From assembly GCA_947471505.1 (NCBI GenBank), contig CANIWM010000008.1, positions 56,603 to 120,602 of the forward strand: a DNA stretch of 64,000 nt, written 5' to 3'. Positions 41,653 through 50,684 of the stretch are shown here, in pieces. The stretch comes from Chthoniobacteraceae bacterium. Lineage in GTDB: Bacteria > Verrucomicrobiota > Verrucomicrobiia > Chthoniobacterales > Chthoniobacteraceae. A program made the translations under genes and the position numbers. The number at the start of each line of letters is the position of its first letter. Within the stretch, counting starts at the first letter, position 1. Under the pieces are notes generated by a model. That model saw only the letters and a list, made by a program, of their open reading frames with translations, did not search any database and was not told the DNA's origin.

Positions 41653-43038
41653 TTACTTCGGGGGGCCTTGCCAGCGTGGGGCTTGCGGAAGGGGCTGCAT
41701 CGGGGGCAAGGGGTTGATTTGCGGGGTAGGTTTTGGTGGATTCAGGACGGCTTCGGCAGGAATGAGGAAGTCTTCGGTGGTGGGGATTTGCAGATCGTCG
41801 TCGTAGTGCGCGAGCGTGACGAATTTTCCGAGCGACGCGAAGTTTTCGAACAACTCCGTGGCAGGCGCATCTTCCGAAAAGATCCCCGGTGCGGCAATCC
41901 TGCGAACAGCGATGATGCGCGCGATGTCCGCGGGGTGGGTATCGAGCCAGCCAGTCTTTTCGTTTTCGATACTGGCTTCGAGTTCCTCCCGAACCTTCTT
42001 GGGAATGAGGGCGATGTGGTGTCCCACAAGCAGCGGGATATTGTCGGGGAGGCGGTGGGATGTGCGCCACGTTTTATCCATTTCGCGGTGAAGGTGGGTC
42101 ATCGTCGCACCGAGTTCCCGGAGCCGGAGCGTGGCCAATTCCTGAGCTTCGCTGCCAGCGATGTGTGCAAAGCAGCGGTCGGCGTCGAACTCCATCTGGC
42201 GCATCAGGAAGCTAGAGATCGCATGGCCGAAATACATGAGCACCTTGAGGAGGAATCGCGAGAACCAGACACCGACCTGTGCGCAGCGGACCACGAATGA
42301 AACCCACCACGTCTCGGATTCCGACCATTCCTCAAGCGCTTCATCCCACGAATCGCGTCCGTAAATGACGCGTGCAAACCACAGATTCACCCGCCTGATG
42401 AGGTAGCTGAGCCGCATCGCTGCGCCCTGGGTGAAGTGTCCGAATTCGTGCGCGACGACGCCGGCGAGCTCCCGCATCGAAAGACCGGCGACCAGCGGCA
42501 GTCCTACGGTGAGCACGAGGTCATGGCCCAGGAAGCTGCGGAATCCCCGGCGGAATCCCGCCGAGGCATTCACCTCGCAATCGAGCCGGATTTCACGCGG
42601 AGCTGGAGCGCCGACGATTGCGCAAATGCGCTGTACAAACAGTGTGAAGAGCGGCTCATGCTCGGGGTTCAGCGTGATGGGCTGCATTTGCTTCACCTGC
42701 GGAGCGAAGATGGGTTTCACCATGAAAATCACAATGATTGTCCCGACGACCAGCGGCGTGCAGGAGCAAAGAGCCTTTATCAAAATCCCGTAGCGGCCAC
42801 TCACATGCCACTCCCATATCTCGGGGAAATAGTGCGTCGCGAAGTGATAGACCCCGTATCCCGTCATCGCCGTGAGCGCGAAGTAAACCACCGGAAGCAG
42901 AACCATCGTGAACGTCACGAGCCCGAGCCCGAGCTGGTAGAAAACGGATACGGGCCGCGATTTCATGTGTTCCTGCGAGGAAATGAGCGGGGCCACTGCG
43001 GGTGGGATGGATTTAGTTGGAACGGTGTTGTCGCTCAT
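41653..43038 (-). CDS. M48-family membrane zinc metalloprotease
   Basis: A 461-residue membrane protease. Two hydrophobic segments lie near residues 32-70 and 85-110. The zinc motif is H197-E-F-G-H201 (VVAHEFGHFTQG), and the downstream EFDADRCFAH supplies the third zinc ligand Glu. A proline-rich C-terminal tail (PPKPTPQINPLPPMQPLPQA) ends the protein. It is like HtpX/YhfN-type proteases that act on membrane proteins. It lies 36 bp downstream of ogt in a minus-strand run. Confidence 0.87.
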   Translation of the reverse strand: MSDNTVPTKSIPPAVAPLISSQEHMKSRPVSVFYQLGLGLVTFTMVLLPVVYFALTAMTGYGVYHFATHYFPEIWEWHVSGRYGILIKALCSCTPLVVGTIIVIFMVKPIFAPQVKQMQPITLNPEHEPLFTLFVQRICAIVGAPAPREIRLDCEVNASAGFRRGFRSFLGHDLVLTVGLPLVAGLSMRELAGVVAHEFGHFTQGAAMRLSYLIRRVNLWFARVIYGRDSWDEALEEWSESETWWVSFVVRCAQVGVWFSRFLLKVLMYFGHAISSFLMRQMEFDADRCFAHIAGSEAQELATLRLRELGATMTHLHREMDKTWRTSHRLPDNIPLLVGHHIALIPKKVREELEASIENEKTGWLDTHPADIARIIAVRRIAAPGIFSEDAPATELFENFASLGKFVTLAHYDDDLQIPTTEDFLIPAEAVLNPPKPTPQINPLPPMQPLPQAPRWQGPPK

Positions 43039-43074
43039 TTTCCGTGTTGAAAAATCTAAGTGGTGGTAAGCGGG

Positions 43075-43494
43075 CTAAAGCGGCTCTGTCTCCAGCGCGA
43101 GGAGGGCGGCTTTCCACTCTAGGCCGAGGGCGAAGCCGCCGAGGCCGGCTTCGGCGACGATGCGGTGGCAGGGGACGATGAGGAGGAGGGGGTTTTTGCC
43201 GCACGCTTGGCCGACGGCGCGGCTGCCGCGTGGGTTGCCGAGCTGGGTGGCGAGTTCGCCGTAGGTGAGAGCTTGGCCCCAGGGGATGCGGCGGAGGTGG
43301 TCCCATACTTTGCGCACGAAGGGGCCGCTTTTTGGAAGGGCGATGGTGTATTTCCCTAGCTGGCGGAGGGCTTCGGCGAGGTGCGAGGAGTGGAGCCCGG
43401 CGGGGACTTTTTCGGGGAGGGTGACGGCGGTGAGGTGTCCGTTTTCGTCGAGTGTGGCGGTGATGGTGAGGGGGCCGACGGTGATGGTGTGCAT
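43075..43494 (-). CDS. ogt: methylated-DNA--protein-cysteine methyltransferase
   Basis: A 139-residue DNA repair protein that takes a methyl group from O6-methylguanine onto its own cysteine. The active site is IVPCHRIV with Cys109; the PWGQALTYGELA helix-turn-helix and SRAVGQACGKNP segment are intact. The N-terminal ribonuclease-H-like part is short but present. The ATG at 43494 was chosen since the longer frame would overlap the upstream coiled-coil gene. Confidence 0.93.
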   Translation of the reverse strand: MHTITVGPLTITATLDENGHLTAVTLPEKVPAGLHSSHLAEALRQLGKYTIALPKSGPFVRKVWDHLRRIPWGQALTYGELATQLGNPRGSRAVGQACGKNPLLLIVPCHRIVAEAGLGGFALGLEWKAALLALETEPL

Positions 43495-43498
43495 TTGC

Positions 43499-43873
43499 TT
43501 ACCCCGCGCTGATGGTGCGGAAGGCGTAATAGAGCGAGATGCAGAGGATGATGAAGAGGAGGAGGCAGAAGAGTTGGCTGAAGGTGTGGCCTCTGGGTGC
43601 CCGGCGAGACCTCTTCGTGCGAGGGCCGGTGATGCCATCGAACCGCCGCTCGATAGGACCATCGAGGTGGACGACTTTGGATTTGCGTTCGATGAGATCG
43701 TCGCGTTGCTTTTTGATGAGTTCTTCGCGCTTTGCGGGCGCGGCCTGGAGCATCTGCCGGAGCCGGGCTTCTTCGACTTTGTTGCGGGCGTCTTCTTCGG
43801 CGAGGCGCTTTTGACGGTCGGAAATAGCGGACGGCTCGGGGCGCTTTTTGTTGCGGTCGTTGTCGCGGGCCAT
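43499..43873 (-). CDS. tail-anchored coiled-coil protein (small)
   Basis: A 124-residue protein. The first two thirds are highly charged helix (ARDNDRNKKRPEPSAISDRQ, EEDARNKVEEARLRQML, KREELIKKQRDDLIERKSK). A basic patch (TKRSRRAPRGH) precedes one C-terminal membrane segment (FCLLLFIILCISLYYAF). This is a tail-anchored layout with the coil in the cytoplasm. It lies between another protein of the same layout and ogt, with gaps of 4-5 bp. Function unknown. Confidence 0.7.
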   Translation of the reverse strand: MARDNDRNKKRPEPSAISDRQKRLAEEDARNKVEEARLRQMLQAAPAKREELIKKQRDDLIERKSKVVHLDGPIERRFDGITGPRTKRSRRAPRGHTFSQLFCLLLFIILCISLYYAFRTISAG

Positions 43874-43878
43874 GGTGT

Positions 43879-44481
43879 CTATTTCCGGGAGGCGATGACG
43901 ACGGCAGCGAGGATGATGGCGAGGATGAGCGGGCCGGTGAAGGCGAGGCCCATCATGAACCAATCCTTCAAATCCCGCTCGCCGCTATCGCTGGCGACAC
44001 TGTCGCTGTGTGGAGCGGAGTAGTCGGCGGTGGGCTCGGAGGCGATCTTCGGGTAGCTCTTGCTGTATTCGGTGCGGGCGTCATCCACGGCACCGAGGGC
44101 GCGGGTGAGTTCTTTGTTGAGGTCGAGCCCTTCCCAGATTTTCGGATCGATGTTTTCGAGGAGTCCGAGGTGCGCTTTGAAGGATTCGTCTATGGATTCG
44201 AGCGTCTCCACGCGGCGCTGGGCTTCGTATTTCTCGCGCTCTAGGACGACGACGGCGCGGGTGAGCTTTTCTACGGCTTCGGCGCGACCGGTTTGGAACT
44301 GGTCTTGCCGCTTGCTCATCTCTTCGAGCTCGCGTTTTTGGCGCTCGATGAGGTCTTGGCGTTTGCGTAGGGACGCAAGCTCGTCCTGAGCTTTCTGGAC
44401 TTGTTCATCCAGATGTTCAGTTGAAAGCGGATCGCCTTCGGCAAGGTCGAGTAATTGTTCGCGCGGACGGTCGTTGGGCAT
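43879..44481 (-). CDS. tail-anchored coiled-coil protein (larger)
   Basis: A 200-residue protein with a continuous coiled coil (about residues 20-110; EELASLRKRQDLIERQKREL-like heptads), an acidic linker, and a C-terminal membrane segment (WFMMGLAFTGPLILAIILAA). The layout matches the smaller neighbour, from which it is separated by 5 bp, so the two may form a membrane-bound complex. No catalytic motif. It heads the minus-strand unit continuing into ogt and the M48 gene. Confidence 0.7.
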   Translation of the reverse strand: MPNDRPREQLLDLAEGDPLSTEHLDEQVQKAQDELASLRKRQDLIERQKRELEEMSKRQDQFQTGRAEAVEKLTRAVVVLEREKYEAQRRVETLESIDESFKAHLGLLENIDPKIWEGLDLNKELTRALGAVDDARTEYSKSYPKIASEPTADYSAPHSDSVASDSGERDLKDWFMMGLAFTGPLILAIILAAVVIASRK

Positions 44482-44519
44482 GATAGCGGAGCAGCGCGTT
44501 TCTTAAACCAAATGCGGCT

Positions 44520-46265
44520 CTACATTTCCAGCGTTTTCACTCTCCGAGTCGCAAGAATCATGGGAACGAAGACCAGCACAAGGCTCATGACCGCCGCGAT
44601 GGCGGGGGTGAACCATTCCGGGAGCAAAAGCGGGGTCTTTTTGACGCGGCAAAACTCCGGCAGCGCGAGCAGCGCGACGAAGAGGGTGTTGTAGATAAAG
44701 CTGATGACGAGGCACAGCGTCCCGCCGAAGCTGCTGACGATCTTCGATGGGTTGTCTTCTTTGAAGTTCGGGAACAGCGCACCGAGGCCCACGCTGAGGC
44801 CGCTGAGGGCGGCGCTCATCAGCCCGATGGCTCCGGCGAAATACGCCACGCGCCACGGCGGGAATTTCAGCATGATGGACGACACAATCATGAGCGCCAT
44901 GGTGATACCCGACGTTACGATGAAGCTCATCCAGAACTTCTGTAAAATGACGCGCTTGAGCCCGACGGGCGATAGCCCGAGAATCCAGATGCGGCGGCCT
45001 TCGAGGCTGAACATGGGATACACAAATCGCGTCGTGAGCGTGCTCAGCGTGAGCGCGCTGGCGGCGAGGTTGAGGAAGCTGATGATCGTCTCCCAATACG
45101 GGTCTTTAAACTCTGCGGCGACGTTGCGCAGATTCGCCACGTAGATGCAGAGCAGGCCGAAGAAGATCATGAACTGCGTCCACTGCGCCGGGTCGCGCCA
45201 GAAGATGCGGATGTCTTTGAACACGAGCGCCACGGTCTTCGGCGAGAGGGGTCGCAATTTCTCCTGCACCCAGCCGAGGACCGTCCGGCGCCGCGTCCGC
45301 TGGCGCTTGGCGACAGCCTCGCGCTGGCTGCGTTCCGCGAGGGAACTGAGCGCCGCCGACCAGCTCCCATAGTAGATGCGCCCCGCACCGTCGAACGCTA
45401 GGAACAGCCCCATGAGCGCCCAACTGGAGAGCAGCATGAAGTAAAACAGCCCATCTTTCCACAGCCCATCCACGCTCCAAGAATGCACCGCTTTGGCCAG
45501 CCACGAGCTGGGGAGGAAGCCGCTCGTCATCAGTGCCGTGCCCTTCATCAGCTTGGGAAAAAGGAGCGCCTCCTGCACGCCGGCAGCATCATCCTCAGTC
45601 ACGGGCTTAATGCCAAAAATGATGGAGAGCATCAGCACCACGCCAAGCGCGATGAGCGCCTTCTTTACCCACGTCCGCGACAACACACGCACGAGCAGCA
45701 GGATCATCCACGACCCCGCGACTGCCGGGATGATGACGAACGGCACGTAGCCCAGCGCCACCTGCACGTAGAAATTCCACGGCACATCATGCACCACGCC
45801 AAACGCCGTGAGCATCGGCGCGCTGAGGAACACCAGCGCCCACGATGAAATGGCCAGCGCCTCGACAAACTTCCACCGATACACATCGCGATGCCTCACA
45901 GGTAGCGAGAGGAACCATTGTGCCTCGGGATTTTTGAACAGCGTGGAGTAGCCGATGATGAGGTTCGACACCGCGAGCATGACGAAGAAAAACCCGAAGA
46001 TGAGAAACAGAATCCGCTCCGCCAGCAGACTGCCCACGAGGGGAAACTTGTAGAGGTATTCCAGCCCGCTCTTGAACAACCAAAAGCCAAACAGCAAGTA
46101 GCCCAAGATGAACGCCGCAAGCACCCACGCCAGCAGCGGAGACTCCTTGTTCGACTTCGTCAGCCGGGCGCGAAAGGCCCGCCAGTGCATCCAAAGGAAG
46201 AGGCGAAAAAGCCGTGGCGTAGAAATGTGCGGAGACCCCGAGGGCTGCATGTCGGCAAGCTGCAC
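44520..46265 (-). CDS. ABC-2-like multi-pass membrane exporter subunit
   Basis: A 581-residue polytopic protein with about twelve hydrophobic segments and a charged cytoplasmic loop (RSQREAVAKRQRTRRRT) in the middle. The pattern and length fit the putative ABC-exporter family of large permeases. LSPKTVALVFKDIRIFWRDPAQW is typical of the region before the second membrane half. No ATPase gene is adjacent, so the partner is elsewhere. It lies 26 bp downstream of tyrS. Substrate unknown. Confidence 0.78.
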   Translation of the reverse strand: MQLADMQPSGSPHISTPRLFRLFLWMHWRAFRARLTKSNKESPLLAWVLAAFILGYLLFGFWLFKSGLEYLYKFPLVGSLLAERILFLIFGFFFVMLAVSNLIIGYSTLFKNPEAQWFLSLPVRHRDVYRWKFVEALAISSWALVFLSAPMLTAFGVVHDVPWNFYVQVALGYVPFVIIPAVAGSWMILLLVRVLSRTWVKKALIALGVVLMLSIIFGIKPVTEDDAAGVQEALLFPKLMKGTALMTSGFLPSSWLAKAVHSWSVDGLWKDGLFYFMLLSSWALMGLFLAFDGAGRIYYGSWSAALSSLAERSQREAVAKRQRTRRRTVLGWVQEKLRPLSPKTVALVFKDIRIFWRDPAQWTQFMIFFGLLCIYVANLRNVAAEFKDPYWETIISFLNLAASALTLSTLTTRFVYPMFSLEGRRIWILGLSPVGLKRVILQKFWMSFIVTSGITMALMIVSSIMLKFPPWRVAYFAGAIGLMSAALSGLSVGLGALFPNFKEDNPSKIVSSFGGTLCLVISFIYNTLFVALLALPEFCRVKKTPLLLPEWFTPAIAAVMSLVLVFVPMILATRRVKTLEM

Positions 46266-46291
46266 AGTCGCCGCCGTGGATGCAAGCGCGC

Positions 46292-47467
46292 CTACGCCAG
46301 TCGCACGCTGCGCGTCTTATCGAGCTTCAGCACTTGGCCTGCGGCGAATGCGGGCGTCGCTTTTGGGTCGCTCACTTTTTCTCCATCGAGCTGGATACTC
46401 CCTTGCTCCACGAGGCGGCGGGCGTCGCCGCGAGACTTGGCGATTTGAAAACACACGCTGTATGCCGCGCTGACGATGCTGACGATGTCGGGCGCGAGGC
46501 CCGCGAGTGGGAGGGCGGGTAGCTCGACGGTGGAGAGGTCTTTTTTGGAAAACCGGGACTCGAAATCATCGCGCCCGCGCTTCCCCGCTTCCTCGCCGTG
46601 GTAGCGCGCGACGATGCGGGCGGCGAGTTGCTTCTTCGCCTCCATCGGGTGCAAGTCGGCGGGGACGCTCTCGCACAGGAGCAAGTCGTAGTAACGCGCC
46701 ATGAGCGTGTCGGTGATGCTCATGAGCTTGCCAAACATGATCTCCGGCGTCTCCGCGAGGCCAACGTAGTTGCCGAGGCTCTTGGACATTTTGTTCACGC
46801 CATCGAGCCCTTCGAGTAGCGGGAGGAGGAAGACAACTTGCTGCGGCTGGCCTTCCTCGCGCTGGAGGTCGCGGCCTACGAGGCAGTTGAAAAGCTGGTC
46901 GGTGCCGCCGAGTTCGATGTCGGCTTTGATCATCACGGAATCCCAGCCTTGCATGATGGGGTATTGGATTTCGTGGAGGAAGACGGGCTCCTTTTCATCG
47001 ATGCGCTTTTTGAAATCCTCGCGCTGGAGCATCTGCTGCATCGTCACGCGGGAGTTGAGCTTCATCACTTGATCGAAGGTCATCATTTCAAACCACTCGC
47101 CATTAAAGACGACGCGCGTTTTCGCCGGGTCGAGGATTTTGAACGCCTGTTCTTTGAACGTGGTCGCATTCCGCATCACGTCGTCGTGCGTGAGTTGCTT
47201 GCGGGTCTTCGAGCGCCCCGATGGGTCGCCGATCATCGCGGTGAAATCGCCGATGATGAGGATGGCTTGGTGCCCGAGGTCCTGGAACTGCCGGAGCTTC
47301 GTGAGGCCCACGGTGAAGCCGAGATGGATGTCCGGCGCGGTCGGGTCCACGCCAAGTTTGACGTTGAGCGGGCGACCGAGCTTCAGCTTCGCGAGCAGGT
47401 CTTGCTCCGAGATGATTTGCGCGGCCCCGCGCTTGAGGATGGCGAGCTGTTCTTCAGGCGTAGGCAT
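46292..47467 (-). CDS. tyrS: tyrosyl-tRNA synthetase
   Basis: A 391-residue class I aminoacyl-tRNA synthetase that charges tRNA(Tyr). The HIGH-type motif is HLGF at 48-51 (PDIHLGFTVGL), the KMSKS motif is at 226-230, and a C-terminal S4-like RNA-binding domain (ARRLVEQGSIQLDGEKVSD) is present. Length fits the long bacterial TyrZ-like form. It is encoded downstream of lpxA and is not in a known T-box context as far as I can see. Confidence 0.95.
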   Translation of the reverse strand: MPTPEEQLAILKRGAAQIISEQDLLAKLKLGRPLNVKLGVDPTAPDIHLGFTVGLTKLRQFQDLGHQAILIIGDFTAMIGDPSGRSKTRKQLTHDDVMRNATTFKEQAFKILDPAKTRVVFNGEWFEMMTFDQVMKLNSRVTMQQMLQREDFKKRIDEKEPVFLHEIQYPIMQGWDSVMIKADIELGGTDQLFNCLVGRDLQREEGQPQQVVFLLPLLEGLDGVNKMSKSLGNYVGLAETPEIMFGKLMSITDTLMARYYDLLLCESVPADLHPMEAKKQLAARIVARYHGEEAGKRGRDDFESRFSKKDLSTVELPALPLAGLAPDIVSIVSAAYSVCFQIAKSRGDARRLVEQGSIQLDGEKVSDPKATPAFAAGQVLKLDKTRSVRLA

Positions 47468-47493
47468 AAAAAGAGGGGGCGGTATCTAGCGCC
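47468..47493 (-). terminator. weak candidate terminator between lpxA and tyrS
   Basis: On the minus strand GGGCG and CGCCC form a 5-bp stem with an 8-nt loop (47476-47493), followed by CCTCTTTTT just before the tyrS ATG. The stem is short, so it may only partly stop lpxA transcription or merely be incidental. Confidence 0.3.
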
Positions 47494-47526
47494 CGTGCTG
47501 TCGCAATCAAGCATTTGTCCGCTGAA

Positions 47527-48336
47527 TCACTCCACGTCGATCACTGCCGTCTTCCCACGAGCGCCCAGCCAATCGCAAAGCCCTTTCTTTTTCCCCGCGC
47601 GGATGAAGTCCCAGAAGACCGTGCCGTGCTCGCCCCATGTCTGAGTGGCAGATGCGTCGATGGCTTGGCGGACGTTGTGGCCGGAGCGGTAGAGGAGGGT
47701 GAAGGCGCGCTTCACTTCGGCGCGGGCGGCGGGGTCGAGCCCGGCGCGTCTCATGCCGACGACGTTGAGCCCGGCGACGCCGTTGAAGTCTGCGCCGATG
47801 ACGTAAGGCGGGAGGTCTTTGGTAAAGCCTGCGCCGCCTTGGCAGATAGCCAGCGTGCCGATGCGGATGAACTGATGCACGGCTGCCGCGCCGCTGAGGA
47901 AGACGCGGTCGCCGATGGTGACGTGTCCGGCGAGCAGCACGTTGTTCGCGGTGATGACGTGGTTGCCGATGCGGACATCGTGCGCGAGGTGCGTGCCGCC
48001 CATGAGGAAGCAGTCGTTGCCCACGACGGTATCCGAGCCGTCGCGCGTGCCACGGTGGAGCGTGCAGTATTCGCGGATGCGGTTGTTATCGCCGATGACG
48101 ACGCGACTTTTTACCTCGGGCTTGAACGAGAAATCCTGCGGATCGCCGCCGATGATCGCGCCGTAGCCGATGGCGTTGTTTTTCCCCATGACGACGTGTG
48201 CACCGATGATGGCGTGGGCTTGGATGGTGCAGCCGTCGCCGATGATGGCCGCGCCTTCGATGATGGCGTAAGGCCCGACGCTCACGCCTTGGCCGAGCTG
48301 CGCGGATGGATGAATGATGGCGGTCGGATGAATCAT
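47527..48336 (-). CDS. lpxA: UDP-N-acetylglucosamine acyltransferase
   Basis: A 269-residue left-handed beta-helix enzyme, the first step of lipid A synthesis. It opens with IHPTAIIHPSAQLGQGVSVG and continues with hexapeptide repeats. GGTHLAHDVRIGNHV contains the catalytic His, and the C-terminal helices start at LNVVGMRRAGL. The ATG at 48336 is the typical N-terminus; a much longer open frame upstream is an antisense artefact over the CHAT gene. LpxA shows that the organism makes lipid A. lpxD and fabZ are not nearby. Confidence 0.94.
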   Translation of the reverse strand: MIHPTAIIHPSAQLGQGVSVGPYAIIEGAAIIGDGCTIQAHAIIGAHVVMGKNNAIGYGAIIGGDPQDFSFKPEVKSRVVIGDNNRIREYCTLHRGTRDGSDTVVGNDCFLMGGTHLAHDVRIGNHVITANNVLLAGHVTIGDRVFLSGAAAVHQFIRIGTLAICQGGAGFTKDLPPYVIGADFNGVAGLNVVGMRRAGLDPAARAEVKRAFTLLYRSGHNVRQAIDASATQTWGEHGTVFWDFIRAGKKKGLCDWLGARGKTAVIDVE

Positions 48337-48437
48337 CGCTCTGGAAATGGCGGAGGAATCCGGCGAGCGCAAGCCGCGAGCGCCGAGCCCGGCTTTGAGA
48401 TTGACGCCTGTGCAACTCGGTGGGACACGACAGCACG

Positions 48438-50684
48438 ATGTCTTCACGCATGTTCTTTTGGACGGTGATCGGTGCCGTTCTTTCGGTGGCAGTGTCCACT
48501 TGGGCGGATGATGACGCGGCGCGGGCTGCGAGAGTTCGGGGTGATTTCGCGGCGGAGGCGAAGGAGTGGGGAAAGTCCGCACAGCGAGCGGATGGCGATA
48601 CGAAAATCGCGGCGCTCCTCGCCCGCGTTCGTGCATTGCGGGAGCTGGGGCAAAATCGTGTCGCGCTGGAAACGCTGGATGCTGCCGAGGCGCTTGCAAA
48701 GTCCGATATTCGCATCGCGGAAGTGCAGGCGGCGAGGGGTGCGGTGCTGATGTATTCCCGGCAGGCTGCGGAGGCGGAGCCATTACTGCGGCTGGCATTG
48801 AAAGCAGCACGAAAGCTCCGCGCGACGGAGGTGATCGCTCAAGTGCAGAACGACCTCGGCATTTTGCTGAGCGGGACGGAGGATCACGCGGGCGCGTCGG
48901 CGGCGTTTGGTGAAGCGGCTGCGATGGGCAAAGGGGAGCTCGCGGCCCGGGCGCGGCGAAATCTCGTGGAAGCGTGGCTCGGTGCGCAGGAGTTTGCGAA
49001 GGCGAAAACGGCGCTCGATTCCGCAGTGAAAGCGGCTTGGACGCTGCCGGCGGGGCATGAGCGGGTTTTCCTCCTCCTCGGACTGGCGAAATCGTGTGAG
49101 CGGCTTTTTCATGAAGCTCCCGAGCATGATAATCTCCTTCGCAAGCGGGCACTGGAACTCGACACGGAGGCGGCGAAAATGGCGACGGCGCAGGGCGATG
49201 AGCGCGCACTGTCTTGGGCGCTCGGGCATCAAGGTGCGCTGTATGAAACGGAGCAAAAGCTGCCCGAGGGGCTGGCACTCACTCGCCGGGCGCTCGCTCT
49301 GGCGCAGCGTTTGCAGGTGGCGGAATTGCAGTATCGCTGGCAGTGGCAGTCGGGCCGCATCCTCGGGAAAATAGGTGAGCGCGATGCCGCAACCGAAGCG
49401 TATCGCCGGGCTGTTGCGGCGCTCGAATCCATCCGCAACGATGTGGCGATCCGCTACGGGAATCGGAACGCCGGTTCGTCGTACCGCAAGGCAGTCGGGG
49501 CGATCTATTACGAGCTTTCGGACCTTTTGCTTCAACGCGCGGATGGACTGAAGGACGCGGAATTGCAGACCGTGCTGCGTGAGGCGAGAGCCACGGCGGA
49601 GTCGCTGAAGTCTGCGGAGTTGGAGGACTATTTTCAGGACGACTGTGTGAACCTTTTGCGCTCGAAGCAGCGTGGAGTGGAGAACCTATCAAAGACTGCG
49701 GCGGTGCTTTACATCCTCCCGCTGGAGAAGCGCACGGAGCTGCTGCTGAGCCTTGCGGGCCGCATCGAGCGATTCCAAGCGCCGATTGGCGATGTGGAGT
49801 TGACGGAGAAAGTGCGGAGCTTCCGGGTGAACCTCGAAAACCGAACGACGAACGAGTTTCTCGAACAAGCGGGGCAGCTCCACGCGCTGCTCATCGCGCC
49901 GGTAGAGCCGATGCTGAAATCGAGCGGGATCAATACGCTCGTTTTCGTCCCGGATGGGGCGTTGCGCACGATCCCGATGGCGGCGCTGCACGACGGCGAA
50001 AAGTTCCTCATCGAGAAATACGCCATCGCCGTGACGCCGGGCTTGGAGCTGATGGAATCGGGCCCGGCGGGCCTCCGCGCACCGCGCATGATGATCAGCG
50101 GACTCACCGACGGCGTGCAGGATTTTCCGCCGCTGCCCGCAGTGCAGCTCGAGGTGGACCGGCTCGGGAAGCTGTATCCGCAGCGCGAACAGCTCATGAA
50201 CCGTGAGTTCGTGAAGTCCCGGGTGACGGAGAAATTCAGCGGCGAGCCGTTTACCATCGTCCACATCGCATCGCACGGTCACATCGACGCCGACGTGCGC
50301 AAGAGCTTTGTGCTGACGCATTCCGACAAGCTGACGCTCGATGATTTGGAGCGCCTCATCCGCCCCGGCCAGCTCGCGGAAAAGCCGCTCGAATTACTCA
50401 CGCTCAGCGCCTGCCAGACCGCCGCCGGCGACGACCGTGCCGCGCTCGGGCTCGGCGGCGTCGCTGTGAAAGCCGGTGCCCGCGCCGCATTCGCCACGCT
50501 ATGGTGCGTGAACGATCAAGCGTCTGCGGAGCTGGTCGCCGGCTTTTACACGGGCCTGAATGCGCCGGGCGGGACGACCAAGGCCCTCGCGCTCCAGAAT
50601 GCCCAGCGGCGCTTGCTGGCGGACGCACGCTACGCGCATCCGTGCTATTGGGCACCGTATCTTATCATCGGGAACTGGCTGTGA
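48438..50684 (+). CDS. exported TPR-CHAT caspase-like protein
   Basis: A 748-residue protein: signal peptide (FFWTVIGAVLSVAVSTWA), then tetratricopeptide-type helical pairs (about 30-380; A/L-rich units such as VQNDLGILLSG and LGHQGALYETEQK), and a C-terminal CHAT protease domain. The catalytic dyad is H613 (HIASHGH) and C659 (LSACQTA). CHAT proteases are caspase/separase relatives that cut specific proteins when activated. Here the signal peptide places it in the periplasm or outside. The stop overlaps the CHASE2-cyclase start (GTGA). Its target is unknown; surface proteins encoded downstream are candidates. Confidence 0.87.
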   Translation: MSSRMFFWTVIGAVLSVAVSTWADDDAARAARVRGDFAAEAKEWGKSAQRADGDTKIAALLARVRALRELGQNRVALETLDAAEALAKSDIRIAEVQAARGAVLMYSRQAAEAEPLLRLALKAARKLRATEVIAQVQNDLGILLSGTEDHAGASAAFGEAAAMGKGELAARARRNLVEAWLGAQEFAKAKTALDSAVKAAWTLPAGHERVFLLLGLAKSCERLFHEAPEHDNLLRKRALELDTEAAKMATAQGDERALSWALGHQGALYETEQKLPEGLALTRRALALAQRLQVAELQYRWQWQSGRILGKIGERDAATEAYRRAVAALESIRNDVAIRYGNRNAGSSYRKAVGAIYYELSDLLLQRADGLKDAELQTVLREARATAESLKSAELEDYFQDDCVNLLRSKQRGVENLSKTAAVLYILPLEKRTELLLSLAGRIERFQAPIGDVELTEKVRSFRVNLENRTTNEFLEQAGQLHALLIAPVEPMLKSSGINTLVFVPDGALRTIPMAALHDGEKFLIEKYAIAVTPGLELMESGPAGLRAPRMMISGLTDGVQDFPPLPAVQLEVDRLGKLYPQREQLMNREFVKSRVTEKFSGEPFTIVHIASHGHIDADVRKSFVLTHSDKLTLDDLERLIRPGQLAEKPLELLTLSACQTAAGDDRAALGLGGVAVKAGARAAFATLWCVNDQASAELVAGFYTGLNAPGGTTKALALQNAQRRLLADARYAHPCYWAPYLIIGNWL

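Noticed and set aside
48337..49278. N-terminal extension of lpxA by more than 300 residues
   Set aside because: Pro/Arg-rich and antisense to the CHAT gene; the typical LpxA N-terminus begins at 48336.
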